Source: Fratercula arctica
Taxonomy: Eukaryota > Chordata > Aves > Charadriiformes > Alcidae
NCBI GenBank assembly: GCA_947846985.1
Contig: CANTUZ010000001.1
Span: forward strand, 1,674,001-1,738,000
Direction of reading: 5' to 3'
Length of the DNA: 64,000 nucleotides
Within the stretch, counting starts at the first letter, position 1. Each line of letters opens with the position of its first letter. Shown here in pieces: positions 36,801 through 43,585 of the stretch. A program made the position numbers and the translations under genes. The notes under the pieces were generated by a model. The model saw only the letters and a program-made list of their open reading frames with translations. It had not been told where the DNA came from and made no database searches.

Positions 36801-39800
36801 CTGAGGAGCCTTAAGGGTCTATGATGATCCTTATGGGTCCCTTCCAACTCAAGCCACACAGGTCTGCCAGCAGCCCTGAGCTCCTCATTGAGTTCATGGC
36901 TTCAAGCACATGATTCTAGAAGTTGTACCTTCAAAGGAGGTGGTCACCAGCTGTCCAGACCACCTAGTCCAAGCACAGTGGTGTGGGGCCAGTGTTGCAT
37001 CTGCAGAGGTGGAGATTTGCAATGACTTTGGGGTCAATGCCTGTCACAGTGACAGGCATTTTCCTTCCTTTTCCCTACTCCGGTCTTTACATTGTCCCCA
37101 TAGCTTGCTCCAAACCTCTTGACAAGTCAGCAAACCCTGGCCATGCACAACACGAGCTTACAGCAAACCACACAAGAACGGGAAGCATGTGGCTGGAAAC
37201 TGCAGAAACCCAGAAGAAAGGGAAAAAAATCCACAAAACTAAAAAAAAAAAAAAAATCATCATCGTTTTGCAAAAGGGTGAGAAAATGACTTCATTTTTC
37301 CCTGCTTGCAGCATCTTCATGAATTACGCTGAGGGTGAAGAAATCAAGTTGCCTTCATGTGACGCGGCCCCGCTCAGCTCGCAGGCTCCCATGCCAGTTG
37401 GCTGCTTCGTTCAAACATTTAATCACAAGTGGAGCCCTGGTTTGGGTCCAGCCCTCGAAAGCAGCCTGATTCATGTCTGCAAAGGGCCCACTGGTAAAAT
37501 TAAAGCCGACTGGCAGCGCTGGGCAGCAGCAGACACTTGTCCGCATCTCAGTAGCACTATGCCGCGTATTTGGCAAGAGGTGCCGGCATGTTTGGTTAAA
37601 AGCAAGCTGGGGATGGGTGGAAGGAGGAGGCTTAAAAGCTGGAGGCTCTGGATCATTTTTTCCCATGCCAGGCTAATAATTTCATTTTCAGAGGTCAAAC
37701 TTTGGATATCTTCCCAATTCACTCGGAGTGAAAAACCATTTGTGGCAGTAAATTGCTCCCGTGCCGTTCAGTCTCCTTATTTATTGCGTCTTCGGCAACA
37801 GCATGCTCACAAAAGTCACGTTGTTTTACTTTTCATTTTCCAGAGAGGGCTCCTGAGCTGTGGAGCATTTTCAAGGCTGCAGTACCAAAAATCCAGACAC
37901 AGCCATCACCTTGTTTTCCTTCCCGAGGACCTCGCCACCTCTGGATAGGAGAAGACAGCAGGCCAGCCTGGTCCACGCCACCTTGGAGACACAACCAGAG
38001 CTTGCTGATTGCAAGCCAGAGGCTCTACCCTTGTAGGTGGCCCTATGGGACCTGGAAGCAGGAGCAGAGGTGGGAAGGGGCAAACACCTCTCATTGCAAA
38101 CACCTCCCATTGCAAACACCTCCAAGAACAGGTCCCATCTAACCAGTTTCTTCTCAAATACAAGAAGCACCCAGGATAAGACCCTGCTCTTCAGAGTATC
38201 GTTACGGGTTGTATGAACCAGGAAAACCAACTGAAAACCATGGAAATGATTTCTCTGCCACCCAGCAGCAAGTCCTGTGACTGGAGGGAGGGTGGGAGAT
38301 GCTGCAAAGAGCAACTCCTCCATGCAGGAGCTGCTCCGCCTTGCCCACCACGAATGGTTCTGTTGGGGACATCATGGAGGAGGAAGGTTTCTCCCTTCCT
38401 CCCCATCCAACAGTCAGTGTTTTCTTGGGTGAGGACCACCTGGTTACAACCAAATCATTGACTACTCCAGGCCAGGGTCTGGGGCCAGTGGCCCGGCCCA
38501 GCTCATGTCCATACCCACCTGCTGGAACTGCCCTGGCCCAGCTGTCCCCAGGCATTTGGCAAACCCCCAGTTGGCATCAGCCAACACCATGCTGGGGAGT
38601 GCACCTGCAGCGAGAGTCTGGACACCACCAGTCAATGCTCAAGGCTGTGCCCAAGCCCTGGTTTACTTTGATTATCATTAATTGTCATTATTTATCATTA
38701 ATTGCATCCTGGACAGCAAGGAGGGTATGTAATATGATGTGGAAAGTATGAGGGGGAGGACAAGGCAAGAGAGAAGAATAAAGTTACAAAGAAAAGGGTG
38801 ATCGTTGTCCATAACAGGGACAAGAAGAAGCAGTCAGCCTGGAAGATTTAAGACAGGTATTGAGGGAAAGTTTCCAGCTACCAGGAGATTTAAACCCCAG
38901 AAGAGGCAATCGCAAAGGCTCTGAGACACTCTATGAACCCCCTGGAGCAGCATCTTCATCAGATGGTCTAGAGACATCAATCCAGGGTGACAAACTGAAT
39001 GGCACAGACAGAGAAACCCCTCCTGCACTGCCTTTGGTGACCACTGACATCCTCTCACACCACGAGAATGGCCTCAATGCCTCTTTGGGATGTATCTCAA
39101 CAGCTTCATACACCAACCATCCTGCATCTTCGTGACCTGCTCTAGATCCAGTGAGAGACCATGAACCAAGGGGAGATGGGCAAAATCCCATGGTCTCCTT
39201 GTTGAAACATCAAACTGGCTGATGTTGATCAGACCACCCCCAGACATCTGGCCTCAGATGCAGACAAGTCCACTCAGGCCAGCACATCCATGAGACCTTG
39301 TCCCTTGAAGCTCTCCCACCTGCTGACACAGCCCATTTGAGCCAGTTTCTTCCACCCCTCCACATTCACAGTGGACAAGGATGTCCCCATGGGTTTCCCA
39401 ACATGGTGTGACTCCTCCCACTGCCTGGGCACTTTGACCTTGGCTGAGTCAGGGGCCAAAACAGGTCAGATGTTCTCCTGCATCAATCCTGAGCATGGTA
39501 GCAGGAAATGCAGTGAGCTATTAAACCTGCAAGCGTGGTGGCTACCAAAATACCATGTTCTGCTGCCAAATCCTACTTTGGCTCAGGTTGAGCTATGCTC
39601 ACTTCACCTCCCTCTGGATATAGGGACTGATGCTCAAGAAAGTCAAGCCATAGACACACCCACACATGCAAGATCCTGCCCCTACATCCCCAACTCCCAC
39701 ATCAGGGTTTCCCATACCTGAGCAGAGCATCCTGATGGGCCACGGGAAGTTTAAAGATGCTTTTACATCACTGCTCCATCGGGTCTCCACACGCGTGGGA

Positions 39801-42800
39801 TCACCATGCATCAATCCTTACTTACACTGGAGCTCCTCCATGCTACAGGACACTGAGAAGTCCCCAGAAGCGAGTGCCTGCTGCACATAAAGCCTTGACC
39901 TGTGGCTAGAGAGGGGCTAATGCACCCGCAAGACCCCAAAGCATGGAAAATTAAGGTAATAACCTCTCCCAATTTGCTCGCCCACTGCAAAAAGCTTGCA
40001 CCAGCCCTGTGCCTCAGTTTCCCTAGCAGGGACTTTCACTCCAAACCGGCTCCGACAAGGATGCTTCCAAAATATCCCACAGGTCTCACCCTGCTTCTCC
40101 CCCATTTCATCCCATGGGGTGGGGGGTTTCCTCCACCTCTGCATCCCCAGAGGGTCTCCCCACAGCTCTCCCCCAAGGAGGGCACACCTGAGCCAGGCTC
40201 CCGACCCTGACAGCTTTGTCGGAGGTCAGGCACCTGCCAGCCATCCCCGTGCCGGGTGTGCGGGGATGTGTTTATCCAAACCAGTTTGCGAGTTTTAAGA
40301 GACGCCATAAATAAAGTGTAAAAACCGCTGTCTGGTACACAAAGTCCAGGCGCTCCTGTGACAGCCCTGTATTTATGAAAGGCTTAAAATGCAACTTAGC
40401 TGCAAAGGGACTGGTTAAAACACACTGGGCCCTTGACATGTGGCATCCTAACGACTCCACTCACGTCCAGATCGCTTCCCACACACTCGCCTCGCTCAGT
40501 CCTGGGCTGGAAATTTCTTCCCAGGATTTGGGGAGCCTAGAAAACTCTGCAGCTCTGCAAATGCAGCCTCACAAAGCATCGATGAACTCCCCAAGGTGGA
40601 GGAGCTGAGTGAAGTCCCACACCCAGAGCATCCACAGGGGTTCTGCGAGCAGCAGACAGGGCCCCGTTTCCCTCCTCTCCTTCCCCCATTTCCCTCCTCT
40701 CCTTCCCAAGGGGATGCTCAGTTTTCTAAAGCGGGGCATGCAGCCCTCACCTCTCCCTTACCCTGGCCACCAGCAGGATTTGCTTTTCATCCCCATCGTT
40801 CCCATCTTGGACTGGTCAGTCCCTTGTCATGCTGAATCCGAACTCGTAGGGCAGAAGGATCCTATGACCTCCCTTTTCTCCAAGAACCACATTAAAAAGA
40901 AACGAAACGGCAACTTCCAAGCTCCTGGGGAAAACCACTGCCCTGCGCTCTCCAGAGATGCTGGTGTTTAAATGCCTCCAGCCAAAACATCATTGCATTC
41001 GACTATTGCCGCTGAATTACTCATAGTGGCCAGGCTGCTGCACATTCGGCCCAGTAACCTGTGCCTCTGTTATTTTTTCAGCTGAGAGTGTAAATCCCCT
41101 AAAATAGCCTGTTTCTGTGGGCAAATTCTTCTTTTCTGACTGGCCTTCAAGCCTGAGCTTTCTGCTTCTCACCTATTTTTAGCCACGACACTGTAGGTCT
41201 CTTGGCTGATGAGCCTGCTCGTAACTAATTTATTCCTGTCTTCATTCTCCTGGAGCACTTGGCCCCGAGAAAAATTCAAGGCAGTGAGCTGCAGAGGTGG
41301 ACAGCGCAGAAAACTCCACGATTTGATGAGGACCTTGTCAACAAAACCCTCCTGCCCTCGATCACGGGGCATCTGGAGCCCCAGCCAAGTCCCCTGCACC
41401 GCATCGCAGGATGTGCCCAGCAGCAGAGCCAAAGAGATGCAGAGCTGCGGATGATCCCGGATCTCCCTGCTCCAATCCTGTCCCTGTCCTGTGGTGTCCA
41501 GTCCTTTATCACCATTATAAATCCCACAAACAGACCCCAGCACTTCCTCCCAAAGCAGATTAAACCCTTACTGTCCCCATTCATCCTGGTTTATGCCCAA
41601 TTTAGGGGCTCTGCTACCATCAGCACGCGCCTCTGAAGAGCAAACACCTCACCTAGCATCTGTGTCACCTTCTGGAGATGTCTCCATCCTCCTCCTAAGG
41701 TGGGTACCACGGTTAACGCAGCCCTGGCAGAGGCAAGGAATCGGATCCACATCCCTCACACAAAAAATGCATGCTGCGGTCTAAGCTCGGCGGCTTTCGA
41801 TGAGCCCGGGGAAGGAAAAGGAGCCAAACTCACCCAGACTTTGCTCTCCAAGGCTCTGCACAGCCCCATCCAGCCGCCTGCCTTCCCCCACCCACCCCCC
41901 AGCACAATCCACCACCAGGACAAGCAATCCAGTGCTCATATTTTTGGTCGGCACTCCAAGAGGACAATTATTTGCCGAGTGCCTAATGCACTGCTGGCAG
42001 CGGGCAAGTTGTAAATCATCCTAATGCAGCCACCGACAGACTCTACTGGGATTTCGGGAGATTAAAGGAAAGAATAAATGTAGGGACACAACAGGTCCTG
42101 CTCTGGTTTGCTCAGTGTTCAGGTGGCTTTGTGATGCTGTAGGGGTGCCCAGTGCCCGTTGGTGAGGTCCCAGTGCCTTGACCAAGCCAAATGCACCTCC
42201 CGGTCCCAGTTAACACCTCCAGCACCCTCCAAGCTGCTAAACAGCCCTGGCCAAGTCCTTCAAGTCCTTTTGTACAAGGAAGTGCTGAATCTCCCTTCCT
42301 TTCCTCATCCCAAAGCTTATCTTCCCCAGTCAGCCAGCTGGCAGCAGGAACCAGGAGAGAACAAGGGATGGACATGGAGATGGACAAGGGATGGACATGG
42401 AGAAAAGCCCCCAACTTTGGTTTGAGGGGGTCATTTCCCGCAACTGCCCATGTCCCCGTCCACCCTCAGAGGGGACATGCACCCATGCAGGGTGGGATTG
42501 ATGGTTGGACTCGACGATCTGAAAGGTCCCTCCCAACCTAGGCAATTCTATGATTCTATCTGTGCAGGGGAAGGGCTGCAATTCAACCTCCTGCCCCCTG
42601 TGATTTCTAGCCCACGGGGTGGGGGGGTTCCCAGACCTTCACCACGTCCCTGCCAGCCCATGAAACCCCACAGTCCCCTCAGCATCATGCAGCAGTGTGC
42701 TCAGCGCTGTACATCCCCGCAAACCAGCTGGGGACAGCAGTGGCTGGAGGGGGACACAGTGCAGGACAGGGGACCCAGCTTGCTGCATGCCCTGGGACAT

Positions 42801-43043
42801 CCTGGCCATGGAGAACCGGCACCTGCCACAGCGAGGAGCCTCCCCGTGTCCCTAGGCATGCCCGCAAAGCCCCCTCTGCGACTTCCTGGGGACCCTGGCG
42901 ATGGGGAAACTGAGGCACAGAGGGAACCAGTGCAGCTGGGAGGGGAGTGGGGAGGACTTACGAGCCCGGGCTCGGCTCTCAGAGGCGAAGAGGAGCAGCA
43001 GACACCGGAGGAGGAAGGCGAGGGGACCCGCCCCGGGAAGCAT
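15800..43043 (-). CDS. CHRDL2: Chordin-like protein 2, complete gene of 11 coding exons
   Basis: Secreted chordin-family protein that binds BMP/TGF-beta-type ligands outside the cell. Coding exons (5' to 3'): 43043-42962, 34713-34601, 34150-34057, 33099-32957, 29452-29359, 28237-28182, 26847-26679, 25765-25571, 22729-22547, 17913-17821, 15879-15800. They total 1,302 nt (434 codons with stop; 433 aa), and every junction keeps the frame between GT and AG sites. Domains: signal peptide about 1-22; VWC1 33-95; VWC2 111-174; linker 175-250; VWC3 252-314; C-terminal tail 316-433. Each VWC keeps ten cysteines with CxxCxC and CCxxC motifs. The sequon N114-G-T lies in VWC2. Human CHRDL2 is of similar length. 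The RARPDMFC junction, the [13 protein letters not shown] linker and the GHWN tail point to CHRDL2 rather than CHRDL1. No frame break was seen. Confidence 0.96.
16150..16300 (-). mobile_element. CR1 3'-end fragment, inverted
   Basis: Begins at low coordinates with the complement of a CR1 tail (AATCATAGAATCG), then TTTTGGTTGGAAGAGACC and TTAAGATCATCAAG. The part beyond about 16,220 is diverged. Same orientation as CHRDL2. Confidence 0.8.
17450..17472. repeat. Poly-C tract
   Basis: C-rich homopolymer interrupted by single A residues inside CHRDL2 intron 10; length may be unreliable in assembly. Confidence 0.9.
17821..17913 (-). CDS. CHRDL2: CHRDL2 exon 10: C-terminal region
   Basis: Residues 377-407 plus one base: [17 protein letters not shown] then [14 protein letters not shown], matching the human GIFHLTQIKKVRKQDFQKEA block. 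The acceptor is CCTGCAG|GA and the donor GAAG|GTAGGG. Confidence 0.94.
18790..19430 (+). mobile_element. Old CR1-clade LINE, reverse transcriptase region
   Basis: A plus-strand frame contains [18 protein letters not shown], matching the GxHPRVLRELA block at the start of CR1-clade reverse transcriptases. The 600 bases upstream carry broken frames consistent with the preceding ORF2 region. Stops and frameshifts are numerous, so it is long dead. Confidence 0.55.
19482..19803 (+). mobile_element. CR1 3' end with intact tail
   Basis: Contains GGACAGAACTTTTAGCAGGG, CAGGTTGCCCAGAGAGGTGG, CATCCCTGGAAACATTCCAG and TTCCAACCCAAACTATTC, ending in ATTCTATGATTCTATG. It encodes the ORF2 carboxyl terminus and 3' UTR only, i.e. 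a 5'-truncated insertion antisense to CHRDL2. Confidence 0.93.
20195..20560 (+). mobile_element. Degenerate CR1/L3-type 3' region
   Basis: Order and wording match an old CR1 end: CACAGCAGAGCTATGGGAGG, AGGAAAGACTGAAAAAACTC, then GTGGCTCTGGAAGAGATTAC and GGAGATCTTCCAGTGCATGC. Many substitutions; limits approximate. It may be the 3' continuation of the LINE at 18.8-19.4 kb. Confidence 0.5.
22547..22729 (-). CDS. CHRDL2: CHRDL2 exon 9: C-terminal region
   Basis: Residues 316-376 plus one base. Includes the lone C330 in [14 protein letters not shown] and the segment [12 protein letters not shown], matching the human VEIYLWKLVK block. The acceptor is TTGCCCAG|AA and the donor AAAG|GTGAGT. Confidence 0.94.
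23525..23570. promoter_or_regulatory. MEF2-type site with two related A/T cores
   Basis: CTATAAATAG at 23,525-23,534 matches YTAWWWWTAR exactly (it also resembles a TATA box). Two imperfect TTATTTTAG cores follow at 23,546-23,554 and 23,562-23,570. It lies in CHRDL2 intron 8. Regulatory function is inferred only. Confidence 0.3.
24361..24800 (-). mobile_element. Possible ancient CR1 fragment
   Basis: The order of elements (GACTGGAAGGGCTCTGCTCAG, CAGGGAGGCCATCCCAGAAC, GCCTGTTTGCCCCCATTC, AAGTCTCTCCAGGG) loosely follows an inverted CR1-type 3' region. The match is weak and limits are guesses. Confidence 0.3.
24945..25400 (-). mobile_element. Diverged CR1 fragment, inverted
   Basis: Starts with the complemented tail GAATCATAGAATCATAGG and TAGGTTGGAAGGGACCTC. 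It continues with degenerate CR1 ORF2 sequence (CCCTATGACTTCTTGTCCCA, TCTTTCTCCAGACTACACCC). Confidence 0.7.
25471..25513. repeat. Duplicated CTGGGCTTTAAAC, 30 bp apart
   Basis: The 13-mer occurs at 25,471-25,483 and 25,501-25,513 with TTTAAAC/TTTAAAG sequence between. It lies about 60 bases inside intron 8 from the exon 8 donor. Confidence 0.9.
25571..25765 (-). CDS. CHRDL2: CHRDL2 exon 8: complete VWC3
   Basis: Residues 251-315. A whole VWC domain in one exon: [18 protein letters not shown], then CPKEYPC and GKCCKICP, with ten cysteines from C252 to C314. The acceptor is CTCCAG|CT and the donor CCAG|GTAGGT. In the chordin-like family the single-exon third VWC contrasts with the split first two. 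Confidence 0.97.
25766..26678 (-). other. CHRDL2: CHRDL2 intron 7
   Basis: Noncoding; 913 bases. No repeat or motif cluster recognised. The 206-aa plus frame that enters exon 7 on the wrong strand is a chance frame. Confidence 0.8.
26679..26847 (-). CDS. CHRDL2: CHRDL2 exon 7: basic linker
   Basis: Residues 195-250 plus one base. Begins RHSQDQC and ends with [12 protein letters not shown], then [13 protein letters not shown], a segment almost invariant in CHRDL2 and only loosely shared with CHRDL1. The acceptor is CTCACAG|AG and the donor AAAG|GTAAGG. Confidence 0.95.
26848..28181 (-). other. CHRDL2: CHRDL2 intron 6
   Basis: Noncoding; nothing recognisable beyond splice sites. Confidence 0.8.
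28182..28237 (-). CDS. CHRDL2: CHRDL2 exon 6: short acidic linker
   Basis: Residues 176-194, [19 protein letters not shown]. Two nearer GT dinucleotides exist (at 28,186 and 28,184). The donor GTT|GTACGT is chosen because it is strong, keeps the frame into exon 7 and gives the GV-RH join seen in human CHRDL2. The acceptor is CTTGCAG|AT. Acidic linkers here are typical of the family. Confidence 0.85.
28238..29358 (-). other. CHRDL2: CHRDL2 intron 5
   Basis: Noncoding; no repeat or gene recognised. Confidence 0.8.
29359..29452 (-). CDS. CHRDL2: CHRDL2 exon 5: second half of VWC2
   Basis: Residues 145-175 plus one base: [16 protein letters not shown] through SCCQVCK. Completes VWC2 (C150, C155, C160, C170, C171, C174). 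The acceptor is CTCCTAG|GA and the donor AAAG|GTAACG. Confidence 0.95.
29453..32956 (-). other. CHRDL2: CHRDL2 intron 4
   Basis: Noncoding. Starts with an A tract beside the exon 5 acceptor (about 29,469-29,480). No transposon was recognised across 3.5 kb. Frames of 121-161 aa on either strand show no known domain. Confidence 0.8.
32957..33099 (-). CDS. CHRDL2: CHRDL2 exon 4: linker and first half of VWC2
   Basis: Residues 97-144. Begins [11 protein letters not shown], nearly identical to the human linker, then C111, the sequon NGT (114-116), the motif [11 protein letters not shown] and CxxCxC (138-143). The acceptor is TTCCAG|AG and the donor TCC|GTAAGC. A 275-aa open frame overlaps it in another frame and is not real. 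Confidence 0.95.
33100..34056 (-). other. CHRDL2: CHRDL2 intron 3
   Basis: Noncoding. Contains one CR1 3' end (33.3 kb) and an A-rich stretch near 33,557. Confidence 0.8.
33300..33462 (+). mobile_element. CR1 3' end, plus strand
   Basis: Includes GGAGTCTCCTTCTCCAAAG, CCTGGATGCATTCCTGTCC, GGGTTGGACTGGATGATC and TCCCTTCCAACCCCTGCC, ending CATTCTGTGATTCTGTG. It is 5'-truncated and antisense to CHRDL2. Confidence 0.88.
34057..34150 (-). CDS. CHRDL2: CHRDL2 exon 3: second half of VWC1
   Basis: Residues 66-96 plus one base. Supplies C71, C76, C81 and the closing CCPRC (91-95), completing the ten cysteines of VWC1. Flanked by CTCCAG|AA and CTCG|GTAGGT. Confidence 0.95.
34151..34600 (-). other. CHRDL2: CHRDL2 intron 2
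   Basis: Noncoding; 450 bases that split VWC1 between its two halves. Nothing else seen. Confidence 0.85.
34601..34713 (-). CDS. CHRDL2: CHRDL2 exon 2: first half of VWC1
   Basis: Residues 28-65. Contains C33, the family signature [16 protein letters not shown] and the CxxCxC triplet C58/C61/C63. The acceptor is TTTCAG|GG and the donor GAG|GTATGT. It ends in phase 0. Confidence 0.96.
34798..34917 (+). mobile_element. CR1 3' end beside CHRDL2 exon 2
   Basis: GGCCAGGTTGGACCGGGC, GAGCAACCTGGTCTAGTGGG, TCAAGGTCCCTTCCAACCC and ACCATTCTATGA mark the last 120 bases of a CR1. Its edge is only about 85 bases from the exon 2 acceptor, within the branch-point neighbourhood of intron 1. Confidence 0.92.
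36745..36860 (+). mobile_element. Degenerate CR1 3' end
   Basis: CTATGATGATCCTTATGGG followed by TCCCTTCCAACTCAAGCC is a recognisable CR1 terminal block; upstream similarity fades. Confidence 0.5.
37036..37060. promoter_or_regulatory. 25-bp perfect palindrome
   Basis: AATGCCTGTCAC and its exact reverse complement flank one A. The arms place two CTGTCA/TGACAG cores (TALE homeodomain type) in inverted order. Within CHRDL2 intron 1. Function unknown. Confidence 0.5.
38084..38130. repeat. 17-bp tandem repeat, about three copies
   Basis: CAAACACCTCYCATTG recurs three times, the last copy partial. Within CHRDL2 intron 1. Confidence 0.8.
38673..38704. promoter_or_regulatory. Repeated TATCATTAATTG
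   Basis: The same 12-mer occurs at 38,673-38,684 and 38,693-38,704, 20 bases apart, with TCATTATT between. TTAATTG/CATTAAT are homeodomain-type cores. Possible regulatory cluster in intron 1; inferred from motif only. Confidence 0.3.
41079..41182. promoter_or_regulatory. E-box / MEF2 cluster, candidate muscle-type enhancer
   Basis: CAGCTG at 41,079-41,084, the near-MEF2 core CTAAAATAG at 41,099-41,107 and a perfect MEF2 consensus CTATTTTTAG at 41,173-41,182. It sits about 1.8 kb into CHRDL2 intron 1 in non-repetitive DNA. E-box plus MEF2 is a common arrangement in muscle and mesenchymal enhancers. Confidence 0.35.
42485..42560 (+). mobile_element. CR1 terminal fragment
   Basis: GATGGTTGGACTCGACGATC, GAAAGGTCCCTCCCAACC and ATTCTATGATTCTATC are the last 75 bases of a CR1, about 400 bases downstream of CHRDL2 exon 1 in intron 1. 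Confidence 0.85.
42962..43043 (-). CDS. CHRDL2: CHRDL2 exon 1: start codon and signal peptide
   Basis: Encodes residues 1-27 plus the first base of codon 28. The peptide [20 protein letters not shown] has a hydrophobic core typical of a signal sequence, followed by SESRARA. The donor reads C|GTAAGT. The start has G at -3. Joined to exon 2 it recreates the RARPDMFC motif known from human CHRDL2, which fixes both the start exon and the phase. Confidence 0.93.
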
Positions 43044-43059
43044 CGCAGCCCGGCGATCG

Positions 43060-43490
43060 GCGCCCGGGGGCTTCGATGCCGGTGCCCGGCGGTGCCGCGG
43101 TCCCGATGTCCGGGGGTGTCTTCGTCCCAGTGCCGGGGGGCTGCCGCTGCCAGATGTCCCGCTGCTGGTCCCGGTGCCCGGCGGTGCCGCGGTCTCGTTC
43201 CCGGTGTCGAGTTCCTCGGGGCGGAGACCGGTGCCCGGGGGTGTCGGTGCCCGGGGATGCCGGTGCCGGGGGTGCCGCGGTGCCGATGCCCGGGGATGCC
43301 GGTGTCGGGGGTGCCGAGACGCCGGTACCCGGGTCTGTCGGTGCCCGGGGGTGCCGAAGCCTGAGGGTGCCGATGTCCGGGGCTGTCGGTGCCGGAGGTG
43401 CCGAGACGCCGGCGCCCGGGGGTGTCGGTGCCCGAGGGTGCCGGTGCCGGGGGTGCCGCGGTGCCGGTGCCCGGCGGGGCTCGTCTCGCT
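43060..43490. repeat. GC-rich minisatellite upstream of the CHRDL2 start
   Basis: Imperfect units of about 12-18 bp, built from GGTGCCCGGGGGTGTC and GGTGCCGCGGTGCC variants, fill about 430 bases, starting within 20 bases of the CHRDL2 ATG. The plus strand is G-rich with many GGG runs, so G-quadruplex formation is plausible. Frames of up to 304 aa across it are repeat artefacts. Confidence 0.85.
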
Positions 43491-43559
43491 CCGATCAAAG
43501 GCGCCTCCTTTAGGGAGAGCCGAGGAGTTTGTTTGTTGGTATTAAAGGCGGAGATGGGG

Positions 43560-43585
43560 AGGGCGGGGGGGGGGGGGGGGGGGGA
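43560..43585. repeat. Poly-G tract
   Basis: A near-pure G run in the CHRDL2 upstream region. Its length is likely to be imprecise in any assembly. Confidence 0.9.

Larger units (their letters stand above)
34714..42961 (-). other. CHRDL2: CHRDL2 intron 1
   Basis: The largest intron, 8.2 kb, between signal-peptide exon and VWC1. It contains CR1 ends at 34.8, 36.8 and 42.5 kb, a 25-bp palindrome, a homeodomain-like repeat, and a MEF2/E-box cluster near 41.1 kb. Two stretches (40,270-40,480 and 41,930-42,075) look non-repetitive and AT-rich. Large first introns of developmental genes often carry enhancers; that is inference here. Confidence 0.85.

Noticed and set aside
42450..43364. 304-aa plus frame (and a 265-aa minus frame) across the CHRDL2 upstream region
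   Set aside because: Both are products of the GC-rich minisatellite; repeats of VPGGAAVP or CRGCRG type with no start context or domain.
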